Below, in pieces: positions 1-12,000 of a stretch of DNA of 15,662 nucleotides; position 1 is the stretch's first letter, and every line of letters begins with the position of its first letter. Under the pieces are notes generated by a model. That model had not been told where the DNA came from. It saw only the letters and a list, made by a program, of their open reading frames with translations, and made no database searches. Both the position numbers and the translations under genes were made by a program. Source of the stretch: SIG77 sp045589595 (GTDB lineage Bacteria; Verrucomicrobiota; Lentisphaeria; Victivallales; UBA1829); NCBI GenBank assembly GCA_045589595.1, contig JAZNPK010000015.1, positions 1 through 15,662 on the forward strand. Direction: 5' to 3'.

Positions 1-3000
1 AGTGCATCGTGCAGCTGTTGAGAGCAACATTTGCGTGAATGTCGGTTCCGGTATTCCATGCAACGATACTGTTCAGCAGCAGGAAATCAGACAATGCTGT
101 GATATAGATACCGGAGGAGTTGTCCACGATGGTGGAATTGATGATCTCGACCACGGCACTGCCGTTCTGGAAATGGATCGCGCCGCCATGGGAGGATGCG
201 GTATTTCCGGAAATGGTGGAGTTGACCAGCTGGATACTGCCCCGTGTATAGATCGCGCCGCCCTGCCCGTTGGTTGCCTCGTTGTTGATGAAGGTACTGT
301 CGGTAATGGTCACGTGGAGCTTATCTCTGACGATGTAGATCGCGCCGCCTGCTTCCGCCACACCATCGGCAAAAACGCTGCCGGAAACGGAGACTTCGCA
401 ATCGACGCTCGAATCGCAGTAGATAAGTCCGCCATAAAGGGGGATATTGCTGCTGTTGCCGGACATCTGAGTATCAACGATCCTGATACTGTTACCGCTC
501 TGCAGGAAGAACAGACCGCCGTGACGGGTGCTGAGCGACACTTCCGCGCCGACATTGATGGTGGAAACGTTGTCGCAGAAGCTGGAATCTTCAATGAGCA
601 GATCATGTGTCATCAGCTGTCCGTTGTTGATATACAGGAAACCGCCTCTGTAATGGATCGCGCCTTGATCGGCGTTCATGGTAACGGTATTTTCCAGATA
701 GTTGACATTCCGGAATGTTACGGGATGAAGCAGACCATCCAGCGTTTTTGTGCGCAGTTCGATCATTGCATTGAACGAGATCGCTCCGCTGCCGGTACCG
801 GTGACAGTGACATCATTTTTCCGGATCGTCACATTGTCCATCGTCATACTCATACCGTCTTTCTGCTGAGAACCGAAATAGACCAAAGCGCCGTAAACAT
901 TTATGAGATTACCGCTTTCAAACTGCATACTGTTGTCTTCGATCACGCTGTTCCGGATATCAAAATATGCGGTATCATATCTGACGATATAGGTATCAGA
1001 GTTGTTGACGCCGGTATTTCTGTTGTAGAACAGACCACCGAAAATTTCCGTAGAGTTGGCGACCGTTCCGGGGTTGTTTTCGGCGACCATAGAAACGGTG
1101 TTGCCGCTGACCGTCATATTGTTGAGCAGGACATCGCCGCGGGTTGCGAACAAACCGCCGGAAATATAACGGTGGATGTTGATTGCTTCGCCATCGGTGT
1201 GAACGGAAACCGTATTTCCGGTAATGGTTCCTTTGTTCAGGATAAAGCTGACGGCATCTTTGTCATAACCATTCTGGTTTTCAGCGACGAGACCGCCGTA
1301 AATATTCACGCCCTGTCCGCCGTATGTTGTGGCAGTAACGGTATTATCCGTGAGGACCAGTTCATTGATGGTGATGAAACCGCGGTGACGGATCATTGCA
1401 CCATTCAGGGTGAGTCTGAACGGATTGGATGTTGCAGTTACAGTGCCGTCATCGTACTGTGCCGGTTCAACAGCGGTGGCAGAGAATGTATTGTTCTGCC
1501 CGGTGATGGTTCCATCGAAGGTGAATGTACCATCGATCAGAGACATCATCATACCGCTGCCGTCGTTGTCGGACGCATAACCGTTGGAGAGGACAGCATA
1601 GGATGTAAAATCCATATTCCGGAAAGTGAAATCTGCATCGGATTCAAGATCCAAATATTCCAGCACGAATGCACCGCCCAGATTGTGGATACCGCCGGTC
1701 CTTCCATCCAGCGTCACATCCAGATTGTCAATCAGCACGGTACCGGAAATGTTGGAATCCAGCAGCTTGATGTTGCCGCCGTCGTTGAAACCGCTGATAT
1801 AGAATGCCGATCCCTTCAACCAGTGAGACGGACCTGAATATGCCATAACACCATTGTTGTCGTAGGCGAAGACGCCTTCCTTCGTGCATTTGGCGTTGAT
1901 CGTGACATCTTTGACGATGGTGTCGCCGGTCAATTCAAAGTAAGATCCGGCTCTCGCATTGTTAAACTGGAGGATCCCGCCGTAAATATAGAAGGATGCC
2001 ACATCGGACTGCAGATCAACAGTCACATTCTGCACCTGCAGATCGTTGACGCGCAGTGACGAATTTTCCAGATTGCCGTGTGAGACTTGGATCAGACCGT
2101 TCATGGGGTTGGAGCCGGAAACAGTATGTTTGCTGGTGTAGGAAACATTCTGAATATTCAATCCGTCAATCTTCACATTCAGGCTTTGCAGAGTGAACAA
2201 AACGCCGCCGCTGAGATATGCCTGATCGCCATTCGCTTGCAGTTCGATATCTGCGCCGTCAACGGTGACATTTTCAATGGTCGTACTGCCGGCTCCGCCC
2301 TGCATGTGAGCGACCAGACCGCGGTACCGGAGATTGATTCCGGAGGGAGATCTTGCGAACACATCCGTATCCGTAAGAGTGGTATCCGACATGACGAAAT
2401 CAAAGGTTTCAACATAGACCAACGCCGCATTCAGCAGCGTATGCTTTGTTGTTACCAGATCCGCCGGAGCTGTCACACTGACCGTTGTTCCGGAAATATC
2501 GCATCCGGTGATCTCAAGTTTTCCGGCGGTCTTTCCACCGGTGACACAGATCACACCGCCGCTGGTCTCCGTATTCGTTTCAGCATACAGCACATCATTC
2601 TGCACAAAGTTTCCGGTAAATTCAGAATCGATGATCTGAATGGTTCCGCCACGGTGATTGCCATTAATCGCACTGCCGTTTACAGTACCGGAAGTTGTAC
2701 TGCCCTCGTACTGTTTGTAAATGAGACCGTTTTCCACAAAGGTGGAGTTTTTGATCACAACGGGGATTTCCGTGTTGATCGCGCCGCCATAGATGCCGCC
2801 GTCCTTCGCGCCGCGTTCAACGATATTGCCTTTGTAGATTTGCGTATCGCCGTCATAAAGTGCGCCGAAGTACACATTGTCGATCACGCAGTTGAACGCC
2901 TTTGCCACGGTGGAGGATGACAGATACATCGCGCCGCTGTGCAATGTTGCGGAGTTTTCATGGAAGAAGGAATCTTTGAGTTCAAAGGACGCATCTTCAT

Positions 3001-6000
3001 GCTCAGAGAGCATTACGACATACAGCGCGCCGCCATATCTTGAAGAGTTCTGAATGAAAGTGTTGTCCGACAAGCTTGCACTGATGATCTTTGTGCCGTC
3101 CGCACCCATGTTCACAGCTCCGGCACAATCATCTGAAGAGTTGCCGGTGAAGGTGTTGTGATCCATATAAATATGGAAATAGCCGTCCGGTCTGGAGAAG
3201 CTGATGGCACCGCCGCGCCACAGCGCATAGTTTCCGGTGAAGGTGTTGTTGCTGATCCGGATCACCGCTTCCGCTGCGGAATTGCTGTTGCTGATATAGA
3301 GCCCGCCGCCGCGTACTGAACTGTTGTTTATGAAGGTGTTGTCCGATATGACGGTATCGCCGCGACTGATAAAAAGCCCTGCCCCGTTGGCATTGACAAC
3401 CAGTGCATCCGGTGATGCTGCAATGTTTCCGGTGAAAGTATTTCCGGTGATCGTGGAAGATGTTGCCGCGATGAAGACCGCACCGCCCAAACCTGCATTG
3501 GTCGTCCAGACCTGGTTGTCTTTGAAGATACTGTTCGTGATCTCGACCACGGCATCGTTGTTGTTTACCGTAAGCGCGACACCGCGGATATCACTGCCGA
3601 CGACACCATCCGCCATCCCGTTGTTGGCAAAATAACTGTCAGTCACCGTAACTTTACCGGTTGCATCGGAATAGAAGGCAACGCCATACACGCTGGTACC
3701 GAGACTCTTGATATTGGTGATACTGGCAGTGATTTCGACAGATGTATTACCGCTGATCCGGAACAGACCGCCGGATGTATTGTAATTCAAATTGGCAAAT
3801 TCGGTGGAATAACCGTTTACGGCATCGTGTTCCGTACTGCGAACGGTCAGTTTCGCCTCGATCGCCGTTGTATTTTCCATCAGGATCACACGGGTCTTAT
3901 CCGTATGTTCCTTGAATTTACTGTCGATGATCGTGATGCTGGCACCGTTCTTTGCATAGATCTGTTCAGTGCCGACGTTTTTGCTGAAGATGGAGTTGCT
4001 CACGGTCAGCATACCGACACCGTCTGTAAGGACAACGCCGCTCATATTGGAAACCGCAACATTGTCCAGCGTCAGATCCCCGCCCGTGACAGAGGCGAAT
4101 CTGCCTGCCGCGGCATCGCCGACTGCATCAAGATTCCGGAGCGTGAAATTGGCATTCAGCCCGACAGTGAAGTAATGGTGCGTACCGGTGGTTCTGGAAA
4201 GGGTGATCCTGCCGGTTCCGCCATTGATGGTCAGATCCCCGTCAACGATCACCTGCGCCTTGGAGAGGACCGAGATCGTCGTGCTTTCCACCACAACGTT
4301 TTCCGCACCGTCATTGAACGTATCCTTGAAGGAGATGATGAACTGACGGTCCTTGTTGATAGAGGAATTTGTCAGAGCGACCGCTTCCCGCAAACTCAAT
4401 TCGCCGTCTGCATTATTCACCACGTCGCCGCCGATGGTCACGATATAATTCACCACCGCAGTCTGGATATCCAGCGAGGCTGTGGGATCTTCCGCCAACC
4501 GGATCTCGTAGTTGCCGTTGTCGCCGCCGGTTCCGACAGAGGGCGTAATGGTATAAGTGCCGAGTTCGTTCCAGTTTGTGATAACATTGCCGTCAACATC
4601 GGTCACAGTGTAATCCAGAACAATCTCATCGCCATCGATCACGGCACCGCTCGACAGTGCGAATGTGAAATCCGGTGTTTTTCCGACAACGGTCTCCAGC
4701 CGGTTTGCCGCAACTGTGATAACGCGTTTGGTGATTTCGACCTGCGCACCGGTTACGATTTCGACACCGACCGAGTTGAAGTATTCCGCCTTAGTCGCAT
4801 CATCCACACTTTCTCCGGCGACCGTGATCCCGGTAATATTGGCGGCAGAGATATTGTATTTGCCAGCCGTATAATATCCGGAGGAACTGACCGTACTGAA
4901 GTCGGCAGTGACGGTGTAGGCAATGGAGAATACGCCCATGGTGAAGACGAAGTCGATCACATCGCCTTCCGCATACACGCCGTATTCCGCAGAGAAACCT
5001 TCCACAGAGATCAGCAGATCCGCTTTGACCAGCGGAACCGCCTTGTTGTATGCGCCGATCACAATATCAGTGGAGCGGGCATCGCCGTCGCCCTGGGAGG
5101 CACTGAATTCCGTGGTGACGCTGTCAACTGTGGTGGTCCCGTCCTGCATACTGGTCCATTTTGAGGTGGCAGTATCGAAGAAATAATAGGTACTGCCGAT
5201 CTTTCCGGTCCGCACGCCGGTACCGTCAGCAACGGAATCTTCCAGCACGGCGACAACGCCTCTGCCGTCAGTTCTGCCACCGGCATCCGCGGAGAATGTC
5301 ATGGGATTTGCGCCCAGGATCTCCAGACCGCTCACGCCCACGCTGTTGCCGTTTGTTCCGTCTGTGGTGACGGTGGTCTTGCTGATGACGTTGTTCCAGA
5401 GGTATGCGGTCCCGCCGTAATGCAGGTCTGCGCTCTTTGCACCGGTGATGATGCTGTTTGCGATATAAACTGTTGCAGATGCAGAATTCACATAAACGCC
5501 GTAATTACCGTCAACCGTTACGATGGTGGAGTTCATGATGGAAAGCATCGCCGTTCCGCCGTAATAAATACCGGCGGCAGAAATGGAGTCGTGTCCGGAT
5601 TCAAGCCCCGTCATCGTGACGTTGTTCAATTCCAGCGGTTTGTCATTTGCGTAGATACCGCCGCCGCGAGAACCGGCAACAGAATTTTCGATCGTAATGT
5701 CAGAAAGCACCGCACTGCCGGTGGCTTGGATGTAGATCGAACCGCCATCTGTCGTGGCAGCGGAATTGCGGATCGTAACATTTTTCAGCGTGAATACGCC
5801 GCCGTTGTTGACATAGATCGTACCGCCGGATTTGGCACTGTATCCGTCAAATGTGGCATTGGTCAGAGTGATATTCGTTCCTTCAAAATATACCGATCCG
5901 CCTTTTTCAAACATGTCACCGTTTTCAGATGCGGTAAAGGTGACATTGTCGAAAATGAAGCTGGAATCGCTGTTGCCGCGCCAGAAAATATCCCGTCCGT

Positions 6001-9000
6001 AGTGGGCTTCTGCCGCGATTCCGTTATAATAGGCAACGTTATTGGCAAACACAGAGTCTTTGTTGTCTGTGAAATTGAATGTCGTGGCATGGATGGAATA
6101 TTTCGACAGCCCCACACCGCGCGCCGAAACCGCATGACCCGTTATGGACGAAGCGTTCACCACGTTGTTGACGATCCGGAAGGTATTGCCCGTACCGGTC
6201 ATCGGGGCAACATTGCCGTTGATCGACACCGCGCCATAAACCTCTGCCGTTTTCCAGTTCCATTTTACAACTGCGCTGTTGCCGTCTGCGATCACAGTGG
6301 AGTCCGTCAAGGTCGTTGCACCACCGAAGTGCAGGGCATAACCTGCCAGTGACATACCGCGGTTGACCAGTTTTTCGTTGTCCATGCTGAACTGGTTGTT
6401 CTCAAGGGAAATGGTGGTCCCGTTCCCGGTCAGTGCAGCGAAAGCCAGCATCCCGCCGTTGATGTCGGTGGTGTGATTGACTGCCGAGCCGTCACCGCCG
6501 CTCCATTCCGCGCAGGAATCGCTGATACTGATCAGTGAACCATTCGACAGCGTTACTGCCTTCGTAAAGGAAACGACCGCACCGGTGGCAGATGCCTGAT
6601 TCACCAGAGCTCTGGATGCCAGCAACCCCACATAATAATCCATGCCTGTTACATTCAGCGATGAATCTTCGTTGAAGGTTGTCTCTCCGTTAAACTGAAC
6701 GGCACCGCCGCTGAATTGACGGGCATCGGCTTCTCTCACGATCATTTTACAATCGATGAACTCAAATTTTTCATCCACCGTTATAACACCGCCGATGACG
6801 GCAGAACCGCCGTTGATTTCATTGGCGAGGTAACCGGTGTCAACACCGCAATCCGTAACCTTCACATTTTTCAGATATGTGGTACCGTTATCGACATAGA
6901 AGGCGGCACCGCGGTTTGTGGTATAAAATCCGGTAAATGTCAGATTTTCCAGATGAGCAGTCTTATTGGAAGAAGAGTTCAAACTGCCGCCTACGCCCGC
7001 CATCATATAATCATCTGCACCGACGAAATCAATATTGACCAGTTTCAGATCTTTGTGTTGGCCGTTGCCGTGCAGGAAGATATCCGCCCCTTTTACCACT
7101 TCGGAAAATGTCCGGTTGCCCCGGAAGAGATAACGGCTGTCGTCTTTTGCCACCAGATGCAGTACGGATGCCTGATGTCCGTAGTTGCCGATACCGGCGC
7201 CCCACGCATTACTTGCTCCGGATCTTCCGGAAACTGCAGTAAGAGTATTGCCGGTCACCTCCAGATAACCGCCTGAAATCTTAATAAAGTATGCATCACT
7301 GCCGCCTGCGGCATAAATCGCACCGCCGAGCCCCCATGCGGAACCGTTTTCGGCTCTTGCAGTTGCCGTATTATTGTTGAATTTCAGCGTGGAATCGACA
7401 GAGGTCAGCGTCTTGGCTACGTACAGACCTGCGGAATAAACCGCTACGCTGTAGTCTCCGGTAGCCTCCACAGTCGCCGTATTGCCCGAAACATTCATCA
7501 ATGCTCCGTTCAATGTGATCTCCTCTGCAACACGCAGAGACCCGTTGATTTTCTGGGTATAATTCGTTTTCGGAATACCGGTGAATTTCAAAACGGATTC
7601 AGAATTGGTCACATGCAGTTCCGAACCTGTATTCATCGTCAGCGTTTTTGAAAAAGCAAGGATCGAACCGTTCACATCCCGGTTTCCGGCAGACCAATCA
7701 GCCGAGGCGGTGATCTGTTCATATTTGCCCTGATCGACTTTCAAAACCGCATCTTCTTCAAAAACAGTGGCGGAATCAAACAGGATCGTAGCACCTGCAA
7801 CACTGGTACATTCCACATCTTCATTCAGACTGATTTTCCGGTTGCCGGTAAAGGTATTTTCGCCCTGAACAACGATTCCGCCCACACCTCTGAAATAGGC
7901 GGCTGCATATTGCCACGATGCACTGTTGTTATTAAAGGTATTATCCTTCAACTTCAGCACCCCGTTTGTGCCGGCAGCTGAAGCATAGACTGCACCGTAA
8001 CTCCCGCGATGTTCCGCATCACCCGCAGAGTTGTTTTCAAACAGGTTGTTTTCCAGAAGCAGTACGCCGTCCGCGCCACTGGCATAGGCATACAACGCCC
8101 CGTAGTTGGTGTATGCATAGTTGTTGCGGAAGGTGCTGTTTTTGACCGTAATATTTGTACCGTTGAGGAACATTGCACCGGCTTCATTTCCTGCATAATA
8201 TCCGGTGAATGTGACATTGTCAACTACATGCAGCATTCCGCCGTTTGCATAAACGGAACCGCCCTTGACTGCCATTTTGTTTCCGGCTGCAGCAATAAAG
8301 TCCACATTTTTCAGATCAAGATAACGATTGGCATTGTCATACAAATAGATATCAGCGCCATGTGCATTGAGCGTTCCGCCCCCTTCTGTAATGAGCTGAT
8401 TTCCGCTGAAAACATAACGGCTGTTGTCATCAGCCAGCAGAGTGATCCTGCCGCCGGAACCGGCCATCGTGGTGGAGAACGCACCGCGGGTGCTGTGTGT
8501 GCCGTCTCCGGTTTTGGATTTGGTCATGGAAGTATTGTCCGAAACCGTCAGGGATCCGCCGCGGATATCGGCGAAACGGGTTCCGTCATTGCTGCTTGCC
8601 ACACAAAGCGCAGCGCCGAACACATACGCATTGCCGCTGTCAACGATCCCGCTTATACTGTTGTTGCGGAAGGTGAAATCGGAATCGACAGCCGTCATTG
8701 ATGTATCCAGGTACAAACCGCCACCGCTCACCTGAAGTTCCTTCTTGGCGGAAACTTCCGCCTGAATGGAGTTGCCGATAAAATTCAACTCTGCTTCATT
8801 GGCAGTGAACGCACCCGATACGTAGAACGAACCGTGGAGATGCAATGTTGCAGTTGAATCCGCGTGAATATATTTTGCAGATGCGTTGTTTCCCGTAACA
8901 TTCAGGGTCGATCCGGATTGCATATCGAATGTACCGCTGATCCTTGCGCCGTAACCGTAACAGTTCATATTGCTTGTTTTGAATGTTTCCGATGTGGAAT

Positions 9001-12000
9001 CAAAGAGCCAGGTCGTATTCTGAACCGTCAGCACAGAACCGCTCACCATGACCGTATTGGCAGCCACAAGGAACACGGCATGGCTTCCGTAAATCTTCGA
9101 TTCCGGATCGGTCTGGATCATCTTGTTGCCGTCAAACAGGTTGGTTCCGCTGAATGTAAGCGCCATATCGCCGCCGATATACAGCGCGGCAGGTCCGCGA
9201 TCGCTCACATTGTTCCGGAATGTATTGTCAGACATAAGGATATTCTGACCCGCCTTACCGTTGATCTTCAGTGCGCCGTAGCCGGTATTGTTTTCAAACA
9301 GGTTATCGGAGACCCGGATATCGGCATATCCGAGAGCCGAGTTTTCAACATTGAGAAAGAACCCGGAACTGTTTGTGCTGATATTGCGGTTTCCGGTCAA
9401 GGTATTTCCGCTGATGACAACCGCGCTTTTGTCATAAACCCAGAAAGCCCCCGCCGCCCCGTCTTTTGCGTTGGTGTCATAATAGAACCCGGAGAAGAGG
9501 TTGTCTTTCACAGTCAGGGTACTTTCATTATATACATACGCGAGGACTGCGCGTCCCGTTTCCGCAACATTCGTTGCCGGAGCATACATTCTGTTTCCGG
9601 AGATCTCAATATCAATGCCCTGCAGATAGACATGCCCTTCATTATTTGTCAGTGCAGAAATATTGTTTTCGGCAGAAAGATAAATATCAACATTCTTCAA
9701 TACGATCTCGTTCACGCGGGGAGATGAAGCATTCGAAACATCAATAATACCGCCCCGGTGATCTTTTACACTGCCGGGTTCCATCGTCACAGAAAATACA
9801 TTGTCGCGGATAACATAGGAATTGTTGCCATCGGCATCCCGATCCCCGATCATGGCAAAGTTGCCGGAACTGTTGCCGCGATAGATCATACCGCCGTAAA
9901 TTCTGAAACCGCCCGCTCCGCCGACCGTGGCAGAGACCCGGTTTTCTGCAAGATTCAAACTGCCGCCGGTCATGGAAAATATTCCGGCTGCACCATGGTA
10001 AAAACTGCCGTAAACATGACTTGCTCCGCCAGTCATCGCCCCTGTCGCCAGAATCTCCATTTTGTTTCCGGAAAATTCATAATTACTGTCGGTGGAAATG
10101 AGTCCGTATTCCGTTCTGATACCGCCGCCTGTAATACAGCTGTATTTGTCTGCAGTATTGGTCGTCTGAACAAGAATGTTATTATTTGTGATGGTGAAAT
10201 CCGACTGGTCGAAATTGGAGACGGTCTCTGCCGATGCCACTGAAGAATAAATCATCCCCAAAAATCTGGCGATACCGCCACTGGTCACCGTTGCAGTGTT
10301 GCCGGTGATCGTAAAATCAGCACCCTTTGTATTGAGTGAACGCTGAACATAGAGAACCGCTCCGTTGATCGTGGACGTACTGTTTCCGGTGGGTTTGCCA
10401 TCTACAGCAAATGTATTCCCGGTTGCAACAATGCTGCCGTTGATGTTCGCCTCACCATCCACTTTGATCAAGCCGCCTAAGATCAGAGCGGAAGTGTTCG
10501 TGGATATGGAAGTGATCTTGTTGTCGGTAAATTCAAGTTTTGCATTTTCGGCGACATCGAAACCGTTTGCCGAACGGATCAGCCCGTGGACATAACTTTC
10601 ACCGACAGCTTTGACGGTGAGATCGATATTCTGTACGGAGATCCGCGCATTTTCCTGAATTTCAATGGCATTGGCGCTCATGATGAAACCGAAAAATTCA
10701 CTGCTGTCTGTATGTGTTGCAGAACGGTCATGGGTGTAGGTAATATCTTTGAATGTCAGGACCGCATCTTCCGCAACGATCAATTTGCTCTCTTTGCCAT
10801 TTCCGGAAACGATACCGCCGGCAGGTTTCGCCTGCAGCTCTACAGACCAGCCGTTATTTCCGGTAAAGATATTTTCCCCGGCGAAAGTGAGAGTGATACC
10901 GGAAAAATCATTTCCGTTGTAAGTGTAGATGGCAGCTCCGCCGGATGTGGATGTATTGTTCTTGAATGTGTTATCGATCAAGGTCGCATTCACGGTATCC
11001 AAATACAGCGCGCCGCCGAGCTTGTATGCGCGGTTGCCGTCAAAGGTATTATTTTCAAGCAACGCATTGCCAATGCACCGCAGGTACATGGCACCGCCAT
11101 GGGAATTGCTGGTGGAGGAATTGAAGATATAGTTGCCGGTGAATGTATTATCGCGGACAATAAGTTCACCCAGCCCGGCATACACATACATCGCACCGCC
11201 GTGATAACGTCTGGCATCGGTGATCCCCACTTTATCCACAGCATTCTCACGGAAAATATTGCCGGTAAGCGTCATAGTGGATACATTCGGTGCGGTCTCA
11301 CCGCCGGTAACGAAGATCGCGCCGCCGCCCGTGTCATGTCCATCGCCGGCATAGTTTCCGCCGTAAAGCAGCTGATTGTTGTCGTCATAAACCGCGCCGA
11401 AATAGGAATTGCTGATCTCATACACTCTTTTTTCGGCGGGGTTGGAGTTCTGCAGAAAAATCGCACCGCCCTTCCAGTCCTGAATATTCGTATTGTCTGC
11501 AAAAAGCGCATTTTTGATGCTGAACCGGTCACCGTCCACGTAGGAAGCGAAGTTGATCGCAGCCCGGTTGTGACCGGTGAACTGAACCCCGTAAGCATCG
11601 CTGCCGCCTGCTCCGGTACTGCCATCGATCTCCAACGAAATATTCATATTGGTGTAGCCGGAATTTGTCATAAAGATACCCGCAGAAGGCTTTTCAGAGC
11701 TGCTGTGCTGGAAACGGGTATCTCCGCGCACGATCACATTACCGCCACGGGCGAAAATCACGCCGCTGGCAACCCGGTTATCGTGGAAATAAGAATCTTC
11801 GATCGTCAGAGTATAAGAGTCATTGTGAAGATAGATCACACCGGAATAATTGGTGGAAACGATATTGGTAAACTCGGAATCTTTGATCAGGACATCGCCG
11901 GAGAAAATCTCAAGAAACGATCCGTCAATATTCGTTGTCAGCATATTGGCAGCTTTGATATTTTCAAAGGACAGATCGCCATCCGCACGCATAAAACGCT

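Noticed and set aside
310..606. Short minus-strand open frames in other registers (for example 310-606, 2179-2430, 11272-11625, 13255-13581)
   Set aside because: They overlap the giant frame in another phase and show low-complexity Ser/Pro/Arg/Thr composition with no domain.
2..1837. 611-codon open frame on the plus strand
   Set aside because: Same antisense register as the real codons. The rungs GGAI, NSTI and FINN are clearly coded on the other strand through the same bases.
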